A stretch of 32,794 bases of DNA, taken from positions 1 through 32,794 of the forward strand of contig CAJUBX010000015.1 of the NCBI GenBank assembly GCA_910585165.1, given 5' to 3'. The position numbers were made by a program, and so were the translations under genes. The notes under the pieces were generated by a model. It made no database searches, was not told the origin of the DNA, and saw only the letters and a program-made list of their open reading frames with translations. This document shows, piece after piece, positions 1 through 8,447 of this stretch (the stretch's first letter is position 1; each line of letters starts with the position of its first letter). The DNA is from an uncultured Oscillibacter sp. Its GTDB lineage: Bacteria; Bacillota; Clostridia; Oscillospirales; Oscillospiraceae.

Positions 1-1185
1 GCCGCCTCCGCCTCCTGCGTCACGGGGCTGACGGTGTACGACACCGCCACCCAGTTCACCGCCTTCGGCCAGGCGGTGCTGCTGGTACTGATCCAGATCG
101 GGGGCCTGGGCTTTGTGACAGCCTCCCTCCCGGCGGCGCTGCTGGTGCGGCGGCGGGTGGGCCTGCGGCAGCGGGCGCTGCTGCAGGACAGCGTGGGAGC
201 GCTGCAGCTGGGGGGCGTCGTCCGCCTGGCCCGGCGGGCCCTGGCGGTGACGGCCTTGTGCGAGGGGCTGGGAACGGCGGCACTGGCTTTTTGGTTCTGC
301 CCCCGGTACGGTTTGGGAAAAGGGCTTTGGATGGCGCTGTTTCACGCCGTCTCCGCCTTTTGCAACGCGGGCTTTGACCTCCTGGGCACCGGCGCGTCCA
401 TCACCGCCGAGGCGGGGGATCCCCTTTTAAACATTGTGCTGATGGCGCTGATTATCTGCGGAGGCCTGGGCTTTTTGGTGTGGGACGACATTTTGACCCA
501 CGGGCGGAATTTCCGCCGCTGGCGGCTCCACTCCAAGATGGCCTTCACCGTGACAATGGCGCTGTTTGCCGGGGGCGCGGCCGCCTTCTGGTTTTTGGAG
601 GCGGACCACGCCTTCGCCGGGGCGGACGGCCCCGCCCGGGCGCTGATGGCGTGCTTTCAGTCGGTGACGGCCCGGACGGCGGGCTTCGCCTCGGTGGACC
701 AGTCCGCCCTGAGCCAGGGAGGCGTGCTGCTGATGCTGGTTTTGATGTTTGTGGGCGCGGCCTCCGGGTCCACCGGAGGCGGCGTGAAGGTAAACACCTT
801 TGCCGTGCTGGTTCTGGGGGTCCGGGCGCGGATTTGGCGGCAGACGGACGTAAACGCCTTCCGCCGCCGCCTGGACGGAGGCGATATCCACAAGGCCTAC
901 TCCGCTGCGGGAATCTATCTTTTCGGGGCCCTGTGCGGCTGTATGGTGCTGTGCGTCCAGGGGGCGGGGCTGGCGGACGCGCTGTTTGAGACCTTCTCCG
1001 CCATGAGCACCGTGGGCCTCAGCCGGAACCTGACGGGGTCGCTGCCGCTTCTATCCAAGTGGACGGTGATTTTGATGATGTTCGCCGGACGGGTGGGGAG
1101 CATGTCGGTGGCCATGGCGGTGACAAAGGGGCGGGACGCGGGAAACGGCCTGCGGTACGTGCCGGAAAAAATTCTGATTGGTTGA
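1..1185 (+). CDS. ktrB: KtrB/TrkH-family potassium uptake channel subunit, 5' truncated
   Basis: Membrane channel subunit of a Ktr-type potassium transporter, working with the cytoplasmic RCK subunit encoded next. The reading frame is open from base 1, so the true start and roughly the first 60 residues lie outside the window; a GTG at 34 is internal, because the residues before it already match the first pore loop (CVTGL). The other three pore-loop signatures are visible as CNAGFD, RTAGFA and STVGLS, each with the selectivity glycine, separated by hydrophobic helices. The conserved C-terminal GRVGSMSVA stretch is present. The stop lies 13 bases before the KtrA start, so the two are surely co-transcribed. 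Confidence 0.93.
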   Translation, partial: AASASCVTGLTVYDTATQFTAFGQAVLLVLIQIGGLGFVTASLPAALLVRRRVGLRQRALLQDSVGALQLGGVVRLARRALAVTALCEGLGTAALAFWFCPRYGLGKGLWMALFHAVSAFCNAGFDLLGTGASITAEAGDPLLNIVLMALIICGGLGFLVWDDILTHGRNFRRWRLHSKMAFTVTMALFAGGAAAFWFLEADHAFAGADGPARALMACFQSVTARTAGFASVDQSALSQGGVLLMLVLMFVGAASGSTGGGVKVNTFAVLVLGVRARIWRQTDVNAFRRRLDGGDIHKAYSAAGIYLFGALCGCMVLCVQGAGLADALFETFSAMSTVGLSRNLTGSLPLLSKWTVILMMFAGRVGSMSVAMAVTKGRDAGNGLRYVPEKILIG

Positions 1186-1198
1186 ACGGGGGAAGAGA

Positions 1199-1849
1199 AT
1201 GAAATCCTTTTTGGTCATCGGCCTGGGCCGCTTCGGGCGGCATCTGACCCGGTATCTTCTGGAGCTGGGCAACGAGGTCATGGTGTTGGACAAGGACGAG
1301 GAGAAGGTGTCGAAGGTGGCCTCCATGGCCACCGCCGCCTGCGTGGGGGACTGCCAGGACGAGCAGGTGCTGGAGGCCCTGGGCGTAAGAAACTTCGACA
1401 TCTGCTTTGTCTGCGTCCGGGATGATTTCCAATGCTCCCTGGAGGCCACGGCGGCGCTGAAGGAGCTGGGGGCCCGGTTCGTGGTGGCCCGGGCGGACCA
1501 GGAGCGGCAGATTAAGTTCCTGCGGAAAATCGGGGCGGACCACGTGGTCCACACGGAGATGGACATGGCCCGCCGGGCCGCCATCCGCTTTTCGGCGGAG
1601 AACGTCTTCGACTATTTTGAGCTGACGCCGAAATTCGCCGTCTTCGAGCTGGAGATTCCCGAGGAGTGGGAGGGGCACACGGTCATGGAGCTGGAGGTCC
1701 GCCGCCGCTACAACGTCAACATCCTGGGCGTGAAAAGCGGGGACGTGGTGGTGCCCCTGGTGGACCCGAACTACCGCTTCCGGGACGACGTTCACATCAT
1801 CGTGGCCGGGGACAAGGAGGCGGGCATCCGCCTGATGAATCTGCATTAG
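1199..1849 (+). CDS. ktrA: KtrA/TrkA-family RCK regulatory subunit
   Basis: Cytoplasmic nucleotide-binding subunit that gates the KtrB channel. The 216-residue product starts with a Rossmann RCK_N domain (GLGRFG near residues 7-12, acidic end of strand 2 in VLDKDEEKV) and ends with a TrkA_C domain from about residue 135 onward. Length matches KtrA. The ATG at 1199 is chosen over an in-frame TTG at 1178 because the TTG would overlap ktrB and the GGGGGAAGAG Shine-Dalgarno sits directly upstream of the ATG. The gene pair is the standard two-subunit arrangement. Confidence 0.93.
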   Translation: MKSFLVIGLGRFGRHLTRYLLELGNEVMVLDKDEEKVSKVASMATAACVGDCQDEQVLEALGVRNFDICFVCVRDDFQCSLEATAALKELGARFVVARADQERQIKFLRKIGADHVVHTEMDMARRAAIRFSAENVFDYFELTPKFAVFELEIPEEWEGHTVMELEVRRRYNVNILGVKSGDVVVPLVDPNYRFRDDVHIIVAGDKEAGIRLMNLH

Positions 1850-1925
1850 ATGGATTTCGTCGCCGCTTCCCCGGGCTGCGGCATAAAATCCGCGTTTTTG
1901 CGCATGCTTCCTCTGAGGTGATGTT

Positions 1926-2105
1926 ATGGAGGACAGACGTGCGGTGAATAACCTTGACGGCGAAAAGCCCTTTCTCCGCCTGGAGCCGGAGAAGCGGATG
2001 TGTCCCATCGTAGACCCGGATTCCATTTACAAATACCCCCTGGCGACCTCGGAGGAAATGGGGTTCCGGGTGCTGGACAATTTCCCCGAGGAGCATATCC
2101 AGTAA
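1926..2105 (+). CDS. 59-residue hypothetical protein downstream of ktrA
   Basis: Small ORF starting MEDRRAVNN and ending FPEEHIQ. It has a good ribosome site (GAGGTGATGTT just before ATG 1926) and ends immediately before a strong hairpin. The product is charged and soluble, with no membrane segment or signal peptide; one central Cys lies in KRMCPIVDPDSIYKYPL. An in-frame GTG at 1944 could also serve as start. I do not recognise the family. It lies 76 bases after ktrA and may be read through from it. The coding look (ordered GC3, acidic-basic composition, clear ribosome site) favours a real gene, but without homologues this remains inference. Confidence 0.6.
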   Translation: MEDRRAVNNLDGEKPFLRLEPEKRMCPIVDPDSIYKYPLATSEEMGFRVLDNFPEEHIQ

Positions 2106-2138
2106 AAAGCGCCCCCTCCGGCTTTACCGGAGGGGGCG
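2104..2138 (-). terminator. Intrinsic terminator of the threonine-aldolase-like gene (possibly bidirectional)
   Basis: Perfect 11-bp stem (CGCCCCCTCCG at 2110-2120 with its complement at 2128-2138) and 7-base loop. On the minus strand the stem is followed by C then TTTTT, the arrangement of an intrinsic terminator for the gene ending at 2158. On the plus strand it follows the small ORF but has no T run. Confidence 0.75.
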
Positions 2139-2157
2139 GAAAATGCGCGTTCTTCCC

Positions 2158-3171
2158 TCAGCAGGAGGCCAGGTCCCGGAGGAAGTCCTCCACGGCCTGC
2201 TCCGGCGTGGCCCAGCTGGTCACCAGGCGGATCATTGTATGCGCGCCGTCCACGGCGTGGTCCACCTCGAACTCGTAGCCCATGGCCTGGAGCTTTGCGG
2301 CGGTTTCGTTGGGCAGGACGGGGAACTGCTGGTTGGAGGGGGACTCCACCGGCATGGGATACCCCAGGGCGGCCACGCCGCTTCGGAGGCGGAGGGCCAG
2401 GGCGTTGGCGCGGCGGGCGGCCTCCAGATAGGTTCCGTCCTCCAGCAGGGCCTGGAACTGGACCCCCAGCAGGCGGCCCTTGGCAAGCATGGCTCCCCGG
2501 CGCTTCATGTGCCAGCGGAAGTCCGGCCGGGGCTTGGCAAAGACCAGAGCCTCGCCGAACAGGGCGCCGTTTTTGGTGCCGCCGATGTAGAATGCGTCCG
2601 TCAAGGCCGCGTAGTCCGGGAGGGTCATGTCCCCGCAGGCCAGGGCGGAGCCAAGGCGCGCCCCGTCCAGGAACAAAAGCAGGCCGTGCTCGTCGCAGCA
2701 GGCCCGGAGGGCCTCCAGCTCCGCCTTGGAATAGACAGTTCCGATTTCCGTGGTGTTGGAGACATAGACCATGGCGGGCTTTACCTGGTGCTCGTCGCTG
2801 TGGAGCTCCGGCACAGCCTCGACCATAGCGGGGGTGAGCTTGCCGTCGGGGCTGGGAACGGCGATGACCTTGTGGCCCGTTCCTTCGATGGCCCCGGTTT
2901 CATGGACGTTGACGTGGCCCGTGTGGGCGGCGATGACCGCCTCATAGGGCTTGAGCAGGGCCTCGATGACCAGCAGGTTCGTCTGGGTGCCCCCCACCAG
3001 GAAGTGGACGTCTGCCTCCGGCGCGGCGCAGAGGGTGCGGATAAGCTCCGCCGCCTTCTGGCAGCGGGGGTCCAGGCCGTAGCCCCGGGTCTGCTCAAAA
3101 TTGGTCTCGGTGAGGGCCTTGAGCACCTTGGGGTAGGCGCCCTCGCTGTAGTCGTTTCGGAAACTGTACAT
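2158..3171 (-). CDS. ltaE: Low-specificity L-threonine aldolase / beta-eliminating lyase family (PLP)
   Basis: PLP-dependent fold-type I enzyme that would cleave L-threonine or L-allo-threonine to glycine and acetaldehyde; related family members act on other beta-hydroxy or aromatic amino acids, so substrate is inferred. The 337-residue protein shows NDYSEGAYP at the N-terminus (substrate loop), GGTQTN at 60-65 (phosphate binding), LDGARLG at 168-174 (Asp for the pyridine nitrogen) and the PLP lysine K200 in IGGTKNGALFGE. The length is usual. A GGAGGTC ribosome site precedes ATG 3171. It is transcribed divergently from the surface acylation operon, from a promoter that overlaps that operon's promoter. 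Confidence 0.88.
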   Translation of the reverse strand: MYSFRNDYSEGAYPKVLKALTETNFEQTRGYGLDPRCQKAAELIRTLCAAPEADVHFLVGGTQTNLLVIEALLKPYEAVIAAHTGHVNVHETGAIEGTGHKVIAVPSPDGKLTPAMVEAVPELHSDEHQVKPAMVYVSNTTEIGTVYSKAELEALRACCDEHGLLLFLDGARLGSALACGDMTLPDYAALTDAFYIGGTKNGALFGEALVFAKPRPDFRWHMKRRGAMLAKGRLLGVQFQALLEDGTYLEAARRANALALRLRSGVAALGYPMPVESPSNQQFPVLPNETAAKLQAMGYEFEVDHAVDGAHTMIRLVTSWATPEQAVEDFLRDLASC

Positions 3172-3234
3172 GCTTGACCTCCAGAAAGTAACAACCGCAG
3201 GAAGGAACTGTTACGGAATGTTACAGATTTGATG

Positions 3235-3263
3235 TTGAAATTATAGCGCGAATCCTGTATAAA
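3235..3263 (+). promoter_or_regulatory. Promoter of the DUF4358-MBOAT-DHHW operon
   Basis: -35 TTGAAA (3235-3240), 17-base spacer, -10 TATAAA (3258-3263). About 55 bases before the first start codon. The -35 of each divergent promoter abuts the -10 of the other. Confidence 0.7.
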
Positions 3264-3268
3264 AACAA
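3240..3268 (-). promoter_or_regulatory. Promoter for the threonine-aldolase-like gene
   Basis: Minus-strand -35 TTGTTT (3268-3263), 17-base spacer and a perfect -10 TATAAT (3245-3240). It lies on top of the plus-strand promoter of the next operon. Confidence 0.7.
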
Positions 3269-3324
3269 GGAACCAGACAAGAAAATTTTCCCGGCGGCGG
3301 ACCGGGGCGGGGGAGGAGATTCGC

Positions 3325-3813
3325 TTGAAAAAGAGAGGGGTATGGGTCCTGGCGGCGCTGCTGCTGGCGGCCTGCGGCTGCGGCGGGCCGGAGAAGGACG
3401 GCGGAGCGAAGGACCCGGAGGTGTCCCTCAGCGCCCTTTTTGCGGCGATGGAGGAGGACTGCGGCTGGGAGGAGGGCTATATGACGGCCGTGGAAGGGGA
3501 GCTTCTGGAGGAGTATTACCCCGGACTGAGCGGGATTTCCACCGTACAGCTCCTGGTCCGGGTGCCCGCCATGAGCTCCGACGTGAACGAGATCGCCCTG
3601 GTCCGGTGTGAAACGGGGGAGGACGCGGAGAAGGCTGCCGCAGTCCTTCAGGCCCGGATTGACCTCCAGGTGGACGGCGGGGCCTGGTATCCCGAGACCC
3701 AGGCCGCCTGGGAGAAGGCCAAGGTGCTGCGGGAGGGGACATACGCGGCGCTGATTGCCTCCGGGGAGCACCAGGATGCCCTGGAGGAGCTGTTCGCCTC
3801 CCAGTTCCGGTGA
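3325..3813 (+). CDS. DUF4358-type lipoprotein
   Basis: 162-residue secreted lipoprotein. A short basic N-terminus (KKRG), a hydrophobic stretch and the lipobox LLAACGCG point to signal peptidase II processing at Cys17 and anchoring on the outer face of the membrane. The rest resembles DUF4358 proteins, which typically sit next to MBOAT and DHHW genes; function unknown. The TTG start at 3325 is chosen from the GGGGGAGGAG ribosome site and the position of the signal peptide. First gene of a three-gene operon; 10 bases separate it from the MBOAT gene. Confidence 0.75.
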   Translation: MKKRGVWVLAALLLAACGCGGPEKDGGAKDPEVSLSALFAAMEEDCGWEEGYMTAVEGELLEEYYPGLSGISTVQLLVRVPAMSSDVNEIALVRCETGEDAEKAAAVLQARIDLQVDGGAWYPETQAAWEKAKVLREGTYAALIASGEHQDALEELFASQFR

Positions 3814-3823
3814 GGGGGATTCC

Positions 3824-5218
3824 ATGGTTTTCAGCAGTCTGACCTTTCTGTTCGGATACCTGCCGCTGACCCTGGCGCTGTATTTCCTTACGCCGCTTCG
3901 GCGGCGTAATTTTGTGCTGCTGCTACTCAGCCTCTTTTTCTACGGCTGGGGGGAGCCGGTGTACGTAGGAGTCATGTTTCTCTCCATTTTCATCGACTAC
4001 ACCCACGGCCTTTTGGTGGAGAAGTTCCGAAGCCGGGACCGCCTGGCAAGGTGGTTTGTGGGGCAGTCGGTGGTCTTCAACCTGCTTCTCCTGGGCTTTT
4101 TCAAGTACTGGGATTTCCTGGCGGCGAATTTGTCCCTGCTCCCCGGGGTGGACCTGCCCAAGCTGGGACTGCCCCTGCCCCTGGGCATCTCCTTTTTCAC
4201 CTTCCAGACCATGAGCTATACCATCGACGTGTACCGCCGTGACGCACCGGTCCAGCGGAACGTGGTGGATTTCGGGACCTACGTGACGCTGTTCCCCCAG
4301 CTCATCGCCGGGCCCATTGTAAAATATAAGACCGTGGCGGCGGAGCTGGTTTGCCGGACCGTCACGTCCCGGGACTTCGCGGAGGGGGCCTGCCGCTTCA
4401 CGGCGGGCCTTGCCAAGAAGGTGCTGCTGGCCAACGCCGCCGGGGCGCTGTGGGAGAGCTGCCTCTCCTCCCAGAGCGCCGGGACGCTGACCATGGCGGG
4501 GGGCTGGACGGGGCTTTTCGCCTTCGGCTTCCAGATTTACTTCGACTTTTCCGGCTACTCCGACATGGCCATCGGCCTGGGGCGGATGCTGGGCTTCCGG
4601 TTTGGCGAAAACTTCGACCACCCCTACCTTTCGGCCTCCGTGGGGGAGTTCTGGCGGCGGTGGCACATGTCGCTGACCTCCTGGTTCCGGGAGTATTTGT
4701 ACTTTCCCCTGGGGGGCAGCCGGGCGGGGACGGCCCGGACCCTGCGGAACCTGGCCGTTGTATGGTTCTGTACCGGCTTCTGGCACGGGGCCAGCTGGAA
4801 TTTTATCCTCTGGGGCCTGTACTTCGGAGCGTGGCTGATTCTGGAGCGGTTTGTCTTCCGCGGCCTTCTGGCCCGCACCCCGGTTTGGATCAAGCGGGCG
4901 TATACGCTGGCGGTGGTCTTTGTGGGCTGGGGAATTTTCGCCATGGAGGACCTGGGGGTCTGCGGAAGCTACCTCGCGGTGTGCTTCGGCGGGGGACCCC
5001 TCTGGTCCGCCGCAGACGGCTACCGCCTCAGAAGCTGGGCGGCGGTTCTGCTTCTGCTGGTCCTGGGCTCCACCACCCTGGCCGTGGACGTGTGGAAAAA
5101 GGTCCCGGAGCGGGGGCGGAAGGTCCTGGCCCCGGTGCTGATGGGCCTGGGGCTGGCGCTTTCCACCGCCTATCTGGTGGATGGCAGCTACAACCCCTTT
5201 TTGTATTTCCGGTTTTAA
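3824..5218 (+). CDS. MBOAT-family O-acyltransferase (AlgI/DltB-like)
   Basis: Polytopic membrane protein of 464 residues that moves acyl (usually acetyl) groups across the membrane for attachment to an extracellular polymer. The family signature is clear: ISFFTFQTMSY near 122-132, PQLIAGPI near 158-165, FSGYSDMAIGLGRMLG near 242-257, WRRWHMSLTSWF near 278-288 and the conserved catalytic histidine H321 in TGFWHGASWNF. The ATG at 3824 is supported by GAGGGGG and by the typical MBOAT opening VFSSLTFLFGYLPL; upstream in-frame starts lie inside the lipoprotein gene. The acceptor polymer cannot be told from sequence. The partner next door is a DHHW/AlgX-like protein. Confidence 0.92.
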   Translation: MVFSSLTFLFGYLPLTLALYFLTPLRRRNFVLLLLSLFFYGWGEPVYVGVMFLSIFIDYTHGLLVEKFRSRDRLARWFVGQSVVFNLLLLGFFKYWDFLAANLSLLPGVDLPKLGLPLPLGISFFTFQTMSYTIDVYRRDAPVQRNVVDFGTYVTLFPQLIAGPIVKYKTVAAELVCRTVTSRDFAEGACRFTAGLAKKVLLANAAGALWESCLSSQSAGTLTMAGGWTGLFAFGFQIYFDFSGYSDMAIGLGRMLGFRFGENFDHPYLSASVGEFWRRWHMSLTSWFREYLYFPLGGSRAGTARTLRNLAVVWFCTGFWHGASWNFILWGLYFGAWLILERFVFRGLLARTPVWIKRAYTLAVVFVGWGIFAMEDLGVCGSYLAVCFGGGPLWSAADGYRLRSWAAVLLLLVLGSTTLAVDVWKKVPERGRKVLAPVLMGLGLALSTAYLVDGSYNPFLYFRF

Positions 5219-5230
5219 GGAGGCCGCGGG

Positions 5231-6352
5231 ATGACGACAGGATACAGCCGGTTTTTGTCGGCCTTTTTCTGCGTATTTCTGGGAGGACTGCTGGCGTGGC
5301 ACGTGCTCCTGCCGGACCGGGACCGCTCGGAGGTTGAAAACCGGACCCTGGCCCGGTTCCCGGAGTTTTCCTGGGAGGAGCTGAAGGACGGCGGCTTCAC
5401 CAAGGGGGTGGAGGACTACTTTGCCGACCAGTTCCCCCTCCGGGACCAGTGGACGGGCCTAAAGGCCCGGACGGAGCAGCTTTTGGGCAAGCGGGAGTTC
5501 AACGGAGTCTATCTCTGCGGCGACGCCCTGATTGCCAAGGTGGAGCCCCCCAGGGACGGCCTGGAGGAGAAAAATCTGAGTTATGTCGCCCGCCTGGCGG
5601 AGGCGGCGGAGGTCCCGGTGTACCTGGGGCTTATCCCCTCGGCGGCGGAGATTCGAAAAGACGACCTGCCCAAGGGGGCGGAGAGCTGGGACCAGGTGGC
5701 CTTTATTGCCCAGGCGGCGGAGCTGGAGGGCGTGGAGAGCATCGACTTCCTGTCGGCCCTGCGGCCCTTCCGGGCGGACCAGTTCTACCGCACGGACCAC
5801 CACTGGACCAGCCGGGGGGCGTATTCGGGCTACCGCGCCGTCATGGAGGCCCTGGGCCGGGGGGAGGAGGCGGAGCAGGAGCGCCAGGGCGGCTTCTGGC
5901 CCCAGGTTTACAGCAACCAGTTCCAGGGGACGCTGTACTCCCAGTCCGGCGTCCACTGGCTGGAGCCGGATACCATCGAGCTTTGGGCGTCGGATGTCGG
6001 ATTGTCCGTCACCTCCTGGCGGGACGGCTCTCCCAGGGAGGCGCCGCTGTACGATCTGGATAAGCTGGAGACCAAGGATAAATACGCCGTGTTTCTGGGG
6101 GGCAACCAGCCGCTTTGCGTGATTAAAAACCCGGAAGGAACCGGGAAGCTCCTGCTGATCCGGGATTCCTACGCCGATTCCATGGCTCCCTTCCTGGCCC
6201 GGCATTTTGAGGAGGTCCACCTGCTGGACCCCCGGTATTACCGCTACTCCGCCGTGAAGTACGCAGAGGAGAATGGGGTAGACGCCATTGCCGTGGTCTA
6301 CAGCGTGCCAAACTTCATCACCGACCGGAATCTGGTCCTGCTGACCCAGTGA
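5231..6352 (+). CDS. DHHW-family (AlgJ/AlgX/DltD-like) extracytoplasmic acyl-transfer protein
   Basis: 373-residue protein with one N-terminal membrane anchor (about residues 7-27), then an extracellular SGNH-like domain. The diagnostic DHHW sits at residues 189-192 (YRTDHHWTSRGAY), followed by the RDSYADS motif at 311-317, whose Ser corresponds to the nucleophile position in AlgJ/AlgX-type proteins. ENRTLARFPEFS near residue 36 is also typical. Known relatives transfer acetyl groups supplied by the MBOAT partner to surface polysaccharides. Preceded by AAGGAGGCCGCGGG, 12 bases after the MBOAT stop; last gene of the operon. Confidence 0.88.
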   Translation: MTTGYSRFLSAFFCVFLGGLLAWHVLLPDRDRSEVENRTLARFPEFSWEELKDGGFTKGVEDYFADQFPLRDQWTGLKARTEQLLGKREFNGVYLCGDALIAKVEPPRDGLEEKNLSYVARLAEAAEVPVYLGLIPSAAEIRKDDLPKGAESWDQVAFIAQAAELEGVESIDFLSALRPFRADQFYRTDHHWTSRGAYSGYRAVMEALGRGEEAEQERQGGFWPQVYSNQFQGTLYSQSGVHWLEPDTIELWASDVGLSVTSWRDGSPREAPLYDLDKLETKDKYAVFLGGNQPLCVIKNPEGTGKLLLIRDSYADSMAPFLARHFEEVHLLDPRYYRYSAVKYAEENGVDAIAVVYSVPNFITDRNLVLLTQ

Positions 6353-6356
6353 GCCC

Positions 6357-6580
6357 AAGCCCGCCGAAAGTGCTTTCGGCGGGCTTGCAGCTTGTCGAAA
6401 AATCCTTTTCGACAAGCTGCTAAAAATTTTCAGAACTTCAAAAAGTTCTGAAAATTTAGGATTTCAATGATGCAGGGAACCCTTCCTGGGTTCCCCGCAC
6501 ACACCCTTCCTTCCCGTTGGATGACTCTTACGGGTTTCTCGACAGCCTGAAAGCCCGCCGAAAACACTTTCGGCGGGCTT
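6357..6580. repeat. Array of five hairpins, the first and last sharing the same arms
   Basis: Hairpin 1 at 6357-6386 (14-bp perfect stem, arm AAGCCCGCCGAAAG). Hairpin 2 at 6387-6420 (15-bp perfect stem, arm GCAGCTTGTCGAAAA, loop ATCC). Hairpin 3 at 6424-6457 (15-bp perfect stem, AT-rich arm AAATTTTCAGAACTT). Hairpin 4 at 6475-6495 (8 bp, arm GGGAACCC). Hairpin 5 at 6551-6580 repeats the arms of hairpin 1 with a different loop (ACAC instead of TG). No run of T follows hairpin 1 or 2, so this is more than an ordinary terminator, though it surely ends or protects the acylation operon mRNA. Confidence 0.8.
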
Positions 6581-6607
6581 GCTTTTGCGGGCTTGTGCGG
6601 GTATAAT
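6579..6607 (+). promoter_or_regulatory. Promoter of fumC
   Basis: -35 TTGCTT (6579-6584), 17-base spacer and a perfect -10 TATAAT (6602-6607). The -35 box begins inside the last base pairs of hairpin 5. Confidence 0.75.
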
Positions 6608-6608
6608 G

Positions 6609-6637
6609 TTACTTCGGAAATAAAATTTCGGAAGTAA
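6609..6637 (+). promoter_or_regulatory. 29-bp imperfect palindrome at the expected fumC transcription start, candidate operator
   Basis: TTACTTC and GAAGTAA frame an inner GAAAT-AAA-ATTTC dyad, with one G opposite G on each side. It begins one base after the -10 box, so a bound dimeric repressor would block initiation; alternatively it is the first hairpin of the leader RNA. The regulator is unknown. Confidence 0.45.
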
Positions 6638-6644
6638 AATAGAT

Positions 6645-6735
6645 GCCATGTTTTGCGGTTGCCGCCGTTTGCGGCGGCGAGCAAAACGGCTCAAATCAAA
6701 TGTATTATTTTCGCATTATAAATGCGGAAATAATA
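6645..6735 (+). promoter_or_regulatory. Two further hairpins in the fumC 5' leader
   Basis: First, a bulged GC-rich hairpin at 6645-6690: inner stem GCCGCCG (6661-6667) with CGGCGGC (6672-6678), outer stem GTTTTGC (6650-6656) with GCAAAAC (6681-6687). Second, an AT-rich 15-bp hairpin at 6703-6735 (arms TATTATTTTCGCATT and AATGCGGAAATAATA, one G-U pair, loop ATA) ending about 30 bases before the start codon. The leader is about 150 bases long; no known riboswitch class was recognised. Confidence 0.5.
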
Positions 6736-6765
6736 AACGGCATAAAAAGGAAAAGGGGAAGCGCC

Positions 6766-8130
<1,365 letters not shown>

Positions 8131-8377
8131 GCAATTCAAGGGGAGCCGGTTTCCCTTTGAGGAGCCCCGCCGCCAGCCTGCGGACCATCGCCGCCCTGGG
8201 CAGCCGCTGGCGGCTCTGCCGCCTTGCGGGAGCCGTATGCCCCTTGCGGGTAAAGGCGGCGGAAGTACCGGGATGCTTGTGACGCGCCTATCGCCGCAAA
8301 AATGATGAAACATTTGCTATAGGACATCGGGCATGTTTGGTAAAAACGGAGAATTTATTATACTACCGAATTAGCGC
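8131..8377. other. Intergenic stretch between fumC and the his promoter
   Basis: No convincing gene. It holds a weak GGG/CCC hairpin near 8139-8157 that may help end fumC transcription, a GC-rich part with a GGCGG-GCCGCC hairpin and two CTTGCGGG repeats (about 8200-8262), and a second possible promoter (TTTGGT at 8336-8341, 17 bases, TATACT at 8359-8364). Confidence 0.4.
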
Positions 8378-8406
8378 TTTACTATGCTAAAAAACCGGAG
8401 TATACT
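8378..8406 (+). promoter_or_regulatory. Main promoter of the histidine operon
   Basis: -35 TTTACT (8378-8383), 17-base spacer, -10 TATACT (8401-8406). The resulting leader is only about 35 bases, too short for a T-box or leader-peptide attenuator; an upstream TTTGGT-N17-TATACT (8336-8364) could give a longer leader. Confidence 0.65.
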
Positions 8407-8447
8407 AAAGTCCATTACCGGGGCGCGGCCCCGCAAGGAGGAACCCC

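Noticed and set aside
8407..8447. T-box or histidine attenuator before hisZG
   Set aside because: The leader from the main promoter is about 35 bases, with no specifier loop, His-codon run or terminator.
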